NCBI GenBank assembly: GCA_944474755.1
Contig: OX104114.1
Span: 22,591,220 to 22,655,219, forward strand
Length of the DNA: 64,000 nt
Direction of reading: 5' to 3'
Source of the DNA: Limnoperna fortunei
Lineage: Eukaryota > Mollusca > Bivalvia > Mytilida > Modiolidae
The notes under the pieces are model-generated. The model did not search any database, was not told where the DNA came from, and saw only the letters and a list, made by a program, of their open reading frames with translations. Shown one piece after another: positions 47,401 through 58,463 of the stretch; the first letter of the stretch is position 1, and each line of letters starts with the position of its first letter. A program made the position numbers and the translations under genes.

Positions 47401-48120
47401 AATTTGTTTACCTTGCTATCACAGTTCAGAGCAAATTCTATTTGGACATGATCAGAGATATACGAAAAATTGCCTGTTCTAACGTATATTACTGAGGACA
47501 GGATACTCTCACTAAGGCTATAATCAACTGAACTGTAACCGTTTGGTGAAACAATTGTGAAATATCAAGAGTATCTTCTTTATAATTATCTGGAAGTATA
47601 TTATGAATATCTTGATCTTAAAGTTCTGCAGAATCATTTAAGATAAAATCATGGTTTGAGATAGTTGAGAGCCAAAAACACCAATGAGGACAATTTTGCC
47701 TCCGTTAGCAAATTTTCTTATTTCTAATTGTAGTGTGTCATAATCATAATCAGAATGTGTACAATTTAAATGGGGGTATATAATCTGCACATAGAAAAAT
47801 GTCAAAGTCTAGACCAAAGTAGTTCTTATCAAGTCTTAACCAAACCCTATTGTTAGATTTTGATTCATAAAATACACCTTTAGATATTTCTTTTATATAA
47901 ACTATTACACCACCATTTGGGACGTCTAGCTTTTTGCGTTCTTTCTGATTTATGAGAATGGGGAATCTGTGTCTTTTTGTCATCAGATTTCCAAGTTTCT
48001 AGCAGAACATTTAAGTCACTTTTAATTTACTGGTAAAGAATTTTATTTATTATTTTGTATGCAAGGCCTCGGACATTCTACGCTGATATACTAATATTTT
48101 TTTAAATATTCTTCATACCA
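44500..48120 (-). mobile_element. Degenerate LINE in pseudogene C intron 1
   Basis: Minus-strand fragments in protein order are: NVRGLAYK near 48060 and GGVIVYIKEISKGVFY (47983-47750) of an endonuclease, the RT motif FADDIILLS near 46013-45985, NVEICMMDQYISFF and the segment CKYILGVKKNGSNLASRLELG (45570-45133), and a zinc knuckle region LCSICN near 44750. Many stops and shifts break it. It interrupts the homology with gene B intron 1. Clade not determined. Confidence 0.8.
45681..45938 (-). mobile_element. tRNA-derived SINE inserted in the LINE
   Basis: Reverse-strand full-length copy of the 1827-2093 family. ACAATAGTTTG occurs on both sides (45670-45680 and 45939-45949), and the LINE frame resumes across it right after the FADD motif, so it jumped into the LINE later. 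Confidence 0.92.
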
Positions 48121-48860
48121 TAAGTTTATACATAATGACATTAAACCCATGAGTTTAAATATAATTTGAGAATACAATTTGTGATTAGGACAGAGTAGCA
48201 GTGTAAATATACAACAATGTTTTAGTAAGTAATTAACTATCTATATAGCTAGTTTGCAAAATGAACACTTTTGTCTATATATTTAAACTAACTGTTTAAA
48301 GGAAGATAAATCTGTTCTAAGTGCAAATAATTTAATTTGCTTTGTAAGCTGAAAACTGATTGGTCACTTCAAATCGAGCAACCCATATTATAAGATAATC
48401 TTGCGTGACCTATGATTTATTCTTACGCCTTTAAAATTCAAATAGTTCCATGACGTCATCTACGTTTTTACCATGAAAATTGTTGAGATTTATAGTTAAA
48501 ATTTAATTATAAGGAATATTTTAAATTTCGAACAGGTTACACCATATAATATAGTTTGGGTGTGTTTACACCATTCCTAAGTGCAATGCAACAGATCCAC
48601 ATGAAATACTGATACACATGGAATACACATATTTTGTGGAAATGATTGGTTATAGGTGCAATGGATTGTTCTCATTTACTTTTAATAATAGATCCGTTTC
48701 AAATAAGTGTAATGTGGTAAGGCAATAAACATGATATACAAAATAATTATGATTATTTCAATTACAATAAAAATAATAATTCACACAGGTATCATTTAAT
48801 TTAGCTTTTAAAATTTCCTCTTAAAAACAATACACCGTAGCTGTATGTAAAGTAACATAC

Positions 48861-49212
48861 CTTTGTTGTCATATACTTGAACGAGATAAAATTGCGGCCG
48901 GTCAGATGTGAATTCCGCTCTTTTCACCAGTAATTCCCGTACATTGTCGGCACCATTCACGACAATTACCCAATAAGGTCCCAGAGAAAGACTGAATATA
49001 TCTCCATACTTTTGCCTCAGGCTTCTGAAGACTTGAATCATATCCCCTTTGGCCAGGTTGTAAATGTTACCAATTACTGGCAGAGGTGTCGGTCCGGGGG
49101 GACAACCTTTCGGTCTCCTCAATCTGATCATTAATAGAATAATCAGGATCAAAACAATGAACAATGTTACATCAAAATATCCCAGCGATAAAGGTAACAC
49201 AGCCATTTTCAT
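48861..49212 (-). pseudogene. P450 pseudogene C exon 1 (intact)
   Basis: Open and well conserved, with the anchor, [12 protein letters not shown] and [15 protein letters not shown]. Donor AAAG/GTATGT as in gene B. Confidence 0.88.
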
Positions 49213-49443
49213 ATCATAATTGCCTTGTTTACGTATGTCTTTTTTTCAATTTGTATCTAAAAAGCGTTTTAGCTTGAAAATCATACAATGGGCTACTTAA
49301 CATCACAACCTATCTTAACTTAGTCATTCATGCACTTAATATAAGTAATAAATGATATATTAACCCAAAGCAAGACATGGATTTAGATATTTTTTAACGT
49401 ACCATCACATCTTTTTCCCCAAAGGCTTAAAGTTATTTATTTT

Positions 49444-52400
49444 CACACCGATCAACCGACTTATATCATTTTGGTGAGAAGATGTATGACACGATGAAAA
49501 AAAATATAAACAAGTTAGAAGCGATGAAAACGTAGGTAAGTTTTTCAAATTTTTTTATGTTTTAAATTTACTGTAGCGAATAAAATATATTAAAACACGA
49601 TTTAGCATAGATTTGGCAATAGATATATTCAGTTCTTTAAGCTCTTGCTTTTATTTTTGTCCAACTTATCTTATAAAATAAACGAAAAAATGCAGATTTA
49701 GTTTTTAAAATGGTAAAATGACCTTTTATGATATAATTTTATTTCAAATCGGCCGTGTAATTGTAAAGAATATTCCTTTAGCTTTCGTTTTTGGTGCCAA
49801 AAATGTATCTTTAACATAATGCATTAACAATATTAATTTGATTTTAATTGTAGAGTCAGAGAAAGTACGATACGATATAAATCAGTTCAATGATACGACT
49901 AAAACAAGAAATATGACTTTGTATAAGCTATGAAATTCTGCTAACCAATTGAATAAGTATTCACTTCAAGAGTCCGCAACGTAATAATATATGTACATTT
50001 TTGATTTTCTTGTCAATATGAAGCATGAAGAGGAGGATGGGGAAAATTAATTTTGATAACTGTGCATAAAATATACAATGAACAAATTGCGACACACAAT
50101 AACATATGCAGAAAAGCTTTCAAACTATACTTTGTATTTGTATGCAATTCTTATTTTATTATGTATACCAAACGAAGATAAATGGGAGACATATTGTTTT
50201 TGTCTGGTAGTTTACTTCATCTTCCTTTTTTTTTCTTCTCCTTTAAGGCTGATATTTTTAGCCAAATTTATTTGACACTGCAAATCCCATACTAATACAC
50301 GTTTAGGATATGCAAGATAGCTTTCTCTAGTGTTACATTCCACTTTTCATTTTTTAAAGACGTTTATATTGGGTTTTTGGTAAAAGAGACAAAAGAAGGT
50401 CGACATATTGTTGTCTGTCCGTCCGTGCATCCATATCAAATCGTGTCCAGGATATAACTTTTTATCCTTTTAGGTAAGCTTTGTGATATTTGGCATGTGG
50501 GTAGATTATAACTAATCGATGTGTCGCATGCCATAGGTGTTGACATTTAATTTGAAATTTGACCCCCAAGGTCACATCATTGCCTTTTGAGTGACTGCTT
50601 CGTGTCCGGAATATTTAACTTCGAAATTTGACCCCCTCCCCCCCCCAAGATCGCATCAATGCCTTTTAAGTCATTGCTTCGCGGTTTATAACTTTCAAAA
50701 TAGTTGTTTGACTGTTTGTTTGCTTGTATGAATGGTGTTTAATGCCACTTTCAGCAATTTTTCAGCTGTATGATGGAATCCAGTTTTTATTGGGAGTGGA
50801 AGCCTGAGTACCCAGAGAAAACCCCGACCTTCGTTAATAGTTTAAGCTTTTCATATTTGCCATGTGAGTAGATAGTTACTAGACAATGGGTCTCGTAGAA
50901 AACCCAAAAGAGTGAAAAAATTATGTCGACGTTCGTACCTTCTGCAAAACTGAATTTTTATGTCACCGTTTTTTTTTTTTTTGTTTGATTGTTTATTATT
51001 ATTTATTATTCATTTATTAGAATTAACAATGAAAGAAAAGGGGTGATTAAACCATAAATATAAATAATTTTGTAATAAAACGGTGTACATTTGTGTAAGT
51101 ATTCTTTTACCAGATTCGTAGATTCTTTTCTGTGTATCTTCGGGTGTCTACAGGTGTAATACGCGATGAAAATTGTGTATAATTCGATCAATTAAGGTCA
51201 ATCTCGCGGCGGTCTGTTCGAATGAAATAATATTGTCGTAGTAACTACATGTCTTACACGTTTTCCTTTTCTGTTTTTATGTAAAGGATAACTGTGGAAT
51301 TCTCAAAATATTTGCAACCGATAATGTTAAAAATTATTGGACATAAGAAGTATCCGTGTTACAGTTAAATATGATGTATTAATTCTTGAGATTTAAATCT
51401 CATTTGTACGCTTATTACCCTTTAAATTTTTCGCCCTGCGTCTTTATTATAAATTTTAGTCAGCACATTTGATAATGTTTGCCTAAATTCATACCTTATT
51501 ATTTGTAATAAAAGTTTGACATCAATATATTGACCTACCAAGTAGATGGTTCCGTTTTATACTATTTAATGTCGACATAGTAGGAAATATTTGTAAAAAA
51601 TCGTGTTCGTTATGTTGTTATTTGTTGATAGGTTCGAACGCATATGTAGAGCGTTATCGACATACAACACAGATTTCCGCTTAAGCCCTGCTCTGGGATT
51701 GTCTCAGTGAGAGCATTTACTCTATGTTTAATTCCTCACTATGGTTTTAAGTTGAATTAAAAAGCTGCTTCGCTGCTTGTTACCTTTTTCCATATCTAGT
51801 GATTTGTGTCAAGAATTTTATACATCATAGTCCTATTGTATTAACAATTGTAGACTTTTTGTATAATATTCAATGATATACGGACATCAGTTGTAAACAG
51901 TTATTGAAATGCCCCATGTGGAAGTATAAAACTAATCATTTAAGAAATACGTGGCTGTTTTCAATCGTGTCAAGGAACTTTTATTCATCGTGTCATTATA
52001 AAAAGATGAGCTGATTTTTTCCGTATCATTTTTTCAGTAAATGCGTAAAGAAAAATGATTCAAACCCCTAATAAATTGCAATTAGAAGAATGATTTTGGG
52101 GTCAGAAAAAAAGTTGAATATATGTCCTTTTGAACAACAACACTTGATACAGAAATATATTGTGCAGAGGCGTAAATTTTGCATTTATTTGTTCAAATTT
52201 GTGATGCCAGTACCTTTGGAACATGTTTTCAGATAACAAATGAAAACATTAGTTAAAACGATTGAATATGTTAATGGACAAATATATGCCAAATAATTTT
52301 TTACTACACTATATTTGATACAGTGAGTTTTAAACGTAGCGATTTGGAAAAAGTCATCTGTATACGTATAAGTCTTAACTTGTTTATATCTTTTTTCATC

Positions 52401-52449
52401 GTGTCATACTTCTTCTCACCAAAATGATATAAGTCGGTTGATCGGTGTG
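49444..52449. mobile_element. 3006-bp element with 73-74-bp TIRs upstream of copy C
   Basis: The ends (49444-49516 and 52376-52449) are inverted repeats that begin CACACCGATCAACCGACTTA and differ at only a few positions. ATTTT on both sides (49439-49443, 52450-52454) is the target duplication, and gene B upstream DNA has one ATTTT at 27223-27227 with matching flanks. No transposase is visible. The interior contains other repeats, among them a Helitron-like head near 50165 and a SINE end near 50710. Superfamily unknown. Confidence 0.88.
50715..50838 (-). mobile_element. SINE 3' fragment (in duplication unit 1)
   Basis: Reverse-strand 3' body (AATGCCACTTTCAGCAATTT, CCAGTTTTTATTGGGAGTGG) without the tRNA part. 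Its duplicate is at 53937-54053. Confidence 0.75.
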
Positions 52450-52898
52450 ATTTTGAGAGGCTTGAACCGTTTACAAAAAATAGCGAGTATATATATTGAC
52501 ATATAACTTTTTTGTCTAACATGTGATTCATTAATAGATTGAGGTTATTTAATTTATAGTTGCACGAAAACGAGTAAACAAACCATAAATCAAATTGGTA
52601 GGTAGCTTGGGTCAATAATCAGAATGCTTTGTGGGATATTGTATGGCCTTTTTAAGAGAAGAACACTGTTTGTCCCTTGCACAAGCGGTCAAGCGGAATA
52701 AAACATTTCAAATTAATTGAAATCGGTTTCTTGTAAACATTTAGGTGTACTCTGATTCTTGATCCTTTCCTCCAGTATTGCTTAATAGTAGGCTTTTCAA
52801 TTTAACCCATATGCAAACCCCTTAAATTCTACAATTGTCATTTTCCCTTACTTGATTCAGTGATTGATTCTCGATTTTGCACCGTTTCTTATTATTAT

Positions 52899-53370
52899 GT
52901 CTCCCAAACGAAGTTTTCGGAGACATATTGTTTTTTGTCCGGTTTCTTATTCTTCTTCTTCTTCTTTTTATCTTCCGCTCAATCTTGTATGTCAATCTTA
53001 GAGTTTTGCAAACAATTTTAGGAATTTTTTAAATGGCCGCCATTTTCAAAATTGCCGCCGTTGAAGAAAAAGGTGCAGTTCTATATTTCAGGAACGGCAA
53101 GGGCAATTTCTGTGAAAATTAGTAAATAGTACCTCTGACTAACCTGAACATTTTTGCCGAAACAAATTGGACGCGAACGACACCATTTTGTAATGACGGC
53201 CGTTTCACCCCCCCCCCCCCCCCCTTTTCACCCCCAACATCGACTAAGTCCTATTGCATCGAAAAACATCATATATATTTAGGGGGTTTTCAATATGCTC
53301 AAGATTAAAGTGGCACTGGGGTTTCGTTTGGGAGACATTTGTGTTGGCATCCCAACACAGTTATAACTAG
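52899..53370 (+). mobile_element. Helitron-like repeat, copy 1
   Basis: Head GTCTCCCAAACGAAG...GGAGACATATTG. Body with TTCTTCTTC and AAATGGCCGCCATTTTC. Tail TTTCGTTTGGGAGACATTTG, then the hairpin GTGTTGGCATCCCAACAC (53341-53358) and CTAG (53367-53370) followed by T. A hairpin about 10 nt before CTRR and T is the known Helitron 3' signature. No Rep/helicase is encoded. Confidence 0.65.
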
Positions 53371-53936
53371 TTTTTTGAGACATATTGTTTTTTCTGGTTT
53401 CTTATTATTATTCTTCTTCTTTCTTACTCTTTCCGTTTAATCTTGTCCTCACATTTTCTTGGAGATGCAATGTCCAATCAAGATGAAACTTTGGGAACAT
53501 GTTAAGGGTGATCTGAAGTTTTGCAATCCATTTTTGGAATTTTCAAAATGGTAACCGTTGAAGAAAAATATTCAGTTCTCGGATCGCGGGAATGGCCAGG
53601 GCAATTTCAATGAAATTGGAATACTAATACAGACTATTCTGAGCACTTTTGCCGAAAAAAGTTGGATGCGAACGACACCATTTCGTGTCCAGGATATAAC
53701 TTTTTATCCTTTTAGGTAAGCTTTGTGATATTTGGCATGTGGGTAGATTATAACTAATCGATGTGTCGCATGCCATAGGTGTTGACATTTAATTTGAAAT
53801 TTGACCCCCAAGGTCACATCATTGCCTTTTGAGTGACTGCATCGTGTCCGGAATATTTAACTTCGAAATTTGACCCCCCTCCTTTTAAGTCATTGCTTCG
53901 CGGTTTATAACTTTCAAAATAGTTGTTTGACTGTTT

Positions 53937-54053
53937 GTTTGCTTGTATGAATGGTGTTTAATGCCACTTTCAGCAATTTTTCAGCTGTATGATGGAATCC
54001 AGTTTTTATTGGGAGTGGAAGCCTGAGTACCCAGAGAAAACCCCGACCTTCGT
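53937..54053 (-). mobile_element. SINE 3' fragment (in duplication unit 2)
   Basis: Copy of the fragment at 50715-50838, produced by the tandem duplication and not by a second insertion. Confidence 0.75.
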
Positions 54054-56115
54054 TAATAGTTTAAGCTTTTCATATTTGCCATGTGAGTAGATAGTTACTA
54101 GACAATGGGTCTCGTAGAAAACCCAAAAGAGTGAAAAAATTATGTCGACGTTCGTACCTTCTGCAAAACTGAATTTTTATGTCACCGTTTTTTTTTTTGT
54201 TTGATTGTTTATTATTATTTATTATTCATTTATTAGAATTAACAATGAAAGAAAAGGGGTGATTAAACCATAAATATAAATAATTTTGTAATAAAACGGT
54301 GTACATTTGTGTAAGTATTCTTTTACCAGATTCGTAGATTCTTTTCTGTGTATCTTCGGGTGTCTACAGGTGTAATACGCGATGAAAATTGTGTATAATT
54401 CGATCAATTAAGGTCAATCTCGCGGCGGTCTGTTCGAATGAAATAATATTGTCCGTAGTAACTACATGTCTTACACGTTTTCCTTTTCTGTTTTTATGTA
54501 AAGGATAACTGTGGAATTCTCAAAATATTTGCAACCGATAATGTTAAAAATTATTGGACATAAGAAGTATCCGTGTTACAGTTAAATATGATGTATTAAT
54601 TCTTGAGATTTAAATCTCATTTGTACGCTTATTACCCTTTAAATTTTTCGCCCTGCGTCTTTATTATAAATTTTAGTCAGCACATTTGATAATGTTTGCC
54701 TAAATTCATACCTTATTATTTGTAATAAAAGTTTGACATCAATATATTGACCTACCAAGTAGATGGTTCCGTTTTATACTATTTAATGTCGACATAGTAG
54801 GAAATATTTGTAAAAAATCGTGTTCGTTATGTTGTTATTTGTTGATAGGTTCGAACTCATATGTAGAGCGTTATCGACATACAACACAGATTTCCGCTTA
54901 AGCCCTGCTCTGGGATTGTCTCAGTGAGAGCATTTACTCTATGTTTAATTCCTCACTATGGTTTTAAGTTGAATTAAAAAGCTGCTTCGCTGCTTGTTAC
55001 CTTTTTCCATATCTAGTGATTTGTGTCAAGAATTTTATACATCATAGTCCTATTGTATTAACAATTGTAGACTTTTTGTATAATATTCAATGATATACGG
55101 ACATCAGTTGTAAACAGTTATTGAAATGCCCCATGTGGAAGTATAAAACTAATCATTTAAGAAATACGTGGCTGTTTTCAATCGTGTCAAGGAACTTTTA
55201 TTCATCGTGTCATTATAAAAAGATGAGCTGATTTTTTCCGTATCATTTTTTCAGTAAATGCGTAAAGAAAAATGATTCAAACCCCTAATAAATTGCAATT
55301 AGAAGAATGATTTTGGGGTCAGAAAAAAAGTTGAATATATGTCCTTTTGAACAACAACACTTGATACAGAAATATATTGTGCAGAGGCGTAAATTTTGCA
55401 TTTATTTGTTCAAATTTGTGATGCCAGTACCTTTGGAACATGTTTTCAGATAACAAATGAAAACATTAGTTAAAACGATTGAATATGTTAATGGACAAAT
55501 ATATGCCAAATAATTTTTTACTACACTATATTTGATACAGTGAGTTTTAAACGTAGCGATTTGGAAAAAGTCATCTGTATACGTATAAGTCTTAACTTGT
55601 TTATATCTTTTTTCATCGTGTCATACTTCTTCTCACCAAAATGATATAAGTCGGTTGATCGGTGTGATTTTGAGAGGCTTGAACCGTTTACAAAAAATAG
55701 CGAGTATATATATTGACATATAACTTTTTTGTCTAATATGTGATTCATTAATAGATTGAGGTTATTTAATTTATAGTTGCACGAAAACGAGTAAACAAAC
55801 CATAAATCAAATTGGTAGGTAGCTTGGGTCAATAATCAGCATGCTTTGTGGGATATTGTATGGCCTTTTTAAGAGAAGAACACTGTTTGTCCCTTGCACA
55901 AGCGGTCAAGCGGAATAAAACATTTCAAATTAACTGAAATCGGTTTCTTGTAAACATTTAGGTGTACTCTGATTCTTGATCCTTTCCTCCAGTATTGCTT
56001 AATAGTAGGCTTTTCAATTTAACCCATATGCAAACCCCTTAAATTCTACAATTGTCATTTTCCCTTACTTGATTCAGTGATTGATTCTCGATTTTGCACC
56101 GTTTCTTATTATTAT

Positions 56116-56578
56116 GTCTCCCAAACGAAGTTTTCGGAGACATATTGTTTTTTGTCCGGTTTCTTATTCTTCTTCTTCTTTTTATCTTCCGCTCAATCTT
56201 GTATGTCAATCTTAAAGTTTTGCAAACAATTTTAGGAATTTTTTTTAAATGGCCGCCATTTTCAAAATTGCCGCCGTTGAAGAAAAAGGTGCAGTTCTAT
56301 ATTTCAGGAACGGCAAGGGCAATTTCTGTGAAAATTAGTAAATAGTACCTCTGACTAACCTGAACATTTTTGCCGAAACAAATTGGACGCGAACGACACC
56401 ATTTTGTAATGACGGCCGTTTCACCCCCCCCCCCTTCACCCCCAACATCGACTAAGTCCTATTGCATCGAAAAACATCATATATATATAGGGGGTTTTCA
56501 ATATGCTCAAGATTAAAGTGGCACTGGGGTTTCGTTTGGGAGACATTTGTGTTGGCATCCCAACACAGTTATAACTAG
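56116..56578 (+). mobile_element. Helitron-like repeat, copy 1 duplicated
   Basis: Counterpart of 52899-53370 in duplication unit 2. Hairpin 56549-56566, CTAG 56575-56578. Confidence 0.65.
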
Positions 56579-57101
56579 TTTTTTGAGACATATTGTTTTT
56601 TCTGGTTTCTTATTATTATTCTTCTTCTTCTTACTCTTTCCGTTTAATCTTGTCCTCACATTTTCTTGGAGATGCAATGTCCAATCAAGATGAAACTTTG
56701 GGAACATGTTAAGGGTGATCTGAAGTTTTGCAATCCATTTTTGGAATTTTCAAAATGGTAACCGTTGAAGAAAAAATATTCAGTTCTCAGATCGCGGGAA
56801 TGGCCAGGGGAATTTCAATGAAATTGGAATACTAATACAGACTATTCTGAGCACTTTTGCCGAAAAAAGTTGGATGCGAACGACACCATTTTGTAATGGC
56901 GGCTGTTTCACCACATTCCCCCTTAAAACGTAAACTTAGTCCGATTGCAACAAAAATGTGATATGTATAGGTAGATTTTAATGCATATTCTAAGAATATG
57001 ACTGTGTGTTTGGGGGTTTTCACCATGCTCAAGAAAAGAGTGGCAATGTGGGTTCGTTTGGGAGACATTCTGTGTTGGAATCCCAACACAATCAGCACTA
57101 G
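56579..57101 (+). mobile_element. Helitron-like repeat, head-to-tail neighbour
   Basis: Begins directly after the previous CTAG with a shortened head (TTTTTTGAGACATATTG) and ends with hairpin TGTGTTGGAATCCCAACACA (57071-57090) and CTAG (57098-57101) before T. The part in unit 1 (53371-53682) is cut by the duplication joint. Confidence 0.65.
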
Positions 57102-57488
57102 TTATTTAGGTTCCCACTTTTTCTAGATCATGAACTTGTCCGACACATTTCTCAGCGACGCCTTATTATTATAAAATGCAACTTGGCACAGATGTAGTTC
57201 GACATATTGAAGTGAACGTATAATTTTCAACGTTATCTAATCTCGATGAAATTTAATGTGCTACGATTGCAACAAAATTTAGTGTGGAGGTAGATTTAAG
57301 TGTCCCGAGTGGAATTCTACATTTGGATTTTTTTTCGACAGTGCGTTTCAAAATGGCCGCCAAAAACGCGTCAAATTTGAAACTTTTTCCGATTTGAAAA
57401 AAATTTGATGCGTAAGTTCATTTTAATGTCCTGAGTGGAACGCAGTACTATCCATTGGGATTTTTGGCATCCCAACACATTATTTTTA
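57102..57488 (+). mobile_element. Related repeat fragment
   Basis: Contains ATCATGAACTTGTCCGACAC, CAAAATGGCCGCCAAAAACG and GGCATCCCAACACA. Its relative is 60368-60930. Confidence 0.5.
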
Positions 57489-57576
<88 letters not shown>

Positions 57577-57577
57577 A
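57489..57577 (+). repeat. (ATT)n microsatellite
   Basis: About 28 ATT units, interrupted once by AGT. Its poly-isoleucine open frames are artefacts. Confidence 0.95.
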
Positions 57578-58463
57578 GTCTCCCAAACGAAGTTTGGAGA
57601 CTTATTGTTTTTACTCTGTTTCTTATTATTAAGTCTCCCAAACGAAGTTTGGAGACTTATTGTTTTTACTCTGTTTCTTATTATTATTATTCTTCTTCTG
57701 GTTTCCCCGTAGAGATTTCCGACACTTTTCTCAGAAACCGTAAATGGGATCAATTTGAAACTTGGTAGGATGTTAGACCCTATTGGCTAGATGTGCAATC
57801 ATCTTTCGGAATTTCCAAGATGGCCGCCACTTTCAAAATGGCCGCCATTTAAGTTTTCCCGCCAAAATGCAGTTCCCGGAGAACCGCCAGATGGATTTCG
57901 ATGAAACTTGGTATGTAGGTTCAGCATAGTGGTCTTGATTTATTTTTGGCAAAAAATCGCGCGCGAACCGGCCGCCATTTTCAAAATGGCCGCCGAATCG
58001 CCAAAAATTCAAGTTTGTCGGATTTCAACGAAAATGGGTTTTAACAGTAAATTTGGTATGCCGAGTCCAATGGTCAACTCAGAATTTTTATACGACGCGC
58101 CATTTTTTGTAAAATGGCCGCCAAAGTTGCCAAATGGGCAAAAATTCAACATTGTCATAATTGAACGAAAATAGGTTCTAAAAGTAAATTTGGTATGCCG
58201 AGTTCAACGGTACACTCAGATTTTTTATACGACCCGCCATTTTTTTAAAAATGGCCACCAAAGTCGCCAAATCGGCAAAAATTCAACATTGTCGGAACTC
58301 AATGAAAATTGGTTCCTAAAGTAAATTTAGTATGTCGAGTTCAATGGTCAACTCAGAATTTTTATATGACGCGCTATTTTTTGTAAAATGGCTGCACAGG
58401 ACTATCAGTAACTTCGTTTGGGAGACTTCACGTTTCGCGAAACGTAAATTTTAATTATTATTA
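57578..58463 (+). mobile_element. Helitron-like repeat with doubled head
   Basis: The head GTCTCCCAAACGAAG with its TTATTGTTTTTACTCTGTTT follow-up occurs twice in tandem (57578 and 57633). The body carries repeated AAAATGGCCGCC words and short recurring sentences (AGTAAATTTGGTATGCCGAG). The end is AACTTCGTTTGGGAGAC (58410-58426) plus the perfect palindrome ACGTTTCGCGAAACGT (58430-58445). Confidence 0.6.

Larger units (their letters stand above)
41267..49212 (-). pseudogene. Cytochrome P450 pseudogene C (partial duplicate of gene B)
   Basis: Exon 1 (49212-48861, 352 bp) is intact and keeps its donor. Exon 2 (44128-43604) is 525 bp instead of 519: compensating -1 and +1 indels near 43960-43990 change the local residues, a 9-bp insertion adds ATC before AKLPGDL, and a lost G in a G-run near 43770 throws the frame into stops; a later 2-bp loss near 43647 would restore it. 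Exon 3 (41706-41267) lacks one C near 41420, splitting the frame before the PKGSVIF segment. No exon like 20437-20618 follows, so the heme cysteine is missing. A LINE with a SINE fills intron 1 and a TIR element lies in intron 2. Sequencing errors could explain single indels but not the missing exon. Confidence 0.88.
50441..53682 (+). repeat. 3.2-kb tandem duplication, unit 1
   Basis: Starts TCGTGTCCAGGATATAAC inside the 3-kb TIR element, passes its right end, copy C flank and a Helitron-like repeat, and stops at GAACGACACCATT. Nearly identical to the next unit. Confidence 0.93.
53683..56892 (+). repeat. 3.2-kb tandem duplication, unit 2
   Basis: Differs from unit 1 by scattered single bases, homopolymer lengths and a gap of about 26 bp at 53880. 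It includes a second right TIR end (to about 55666) without a left partner. Confidence 0.93.

Noticed and set aside
51006..55832. Pairs of 61- and 103-residue ORFs conserved between two places
   Set aside because: They are conserved because the 3.2-kb DNA segment is duplicated. No motif or codon signal is seen.
57371..57632. Poly-isoleucine proteins
   Set aside because: Translation of the (ATT)n microsatellite.
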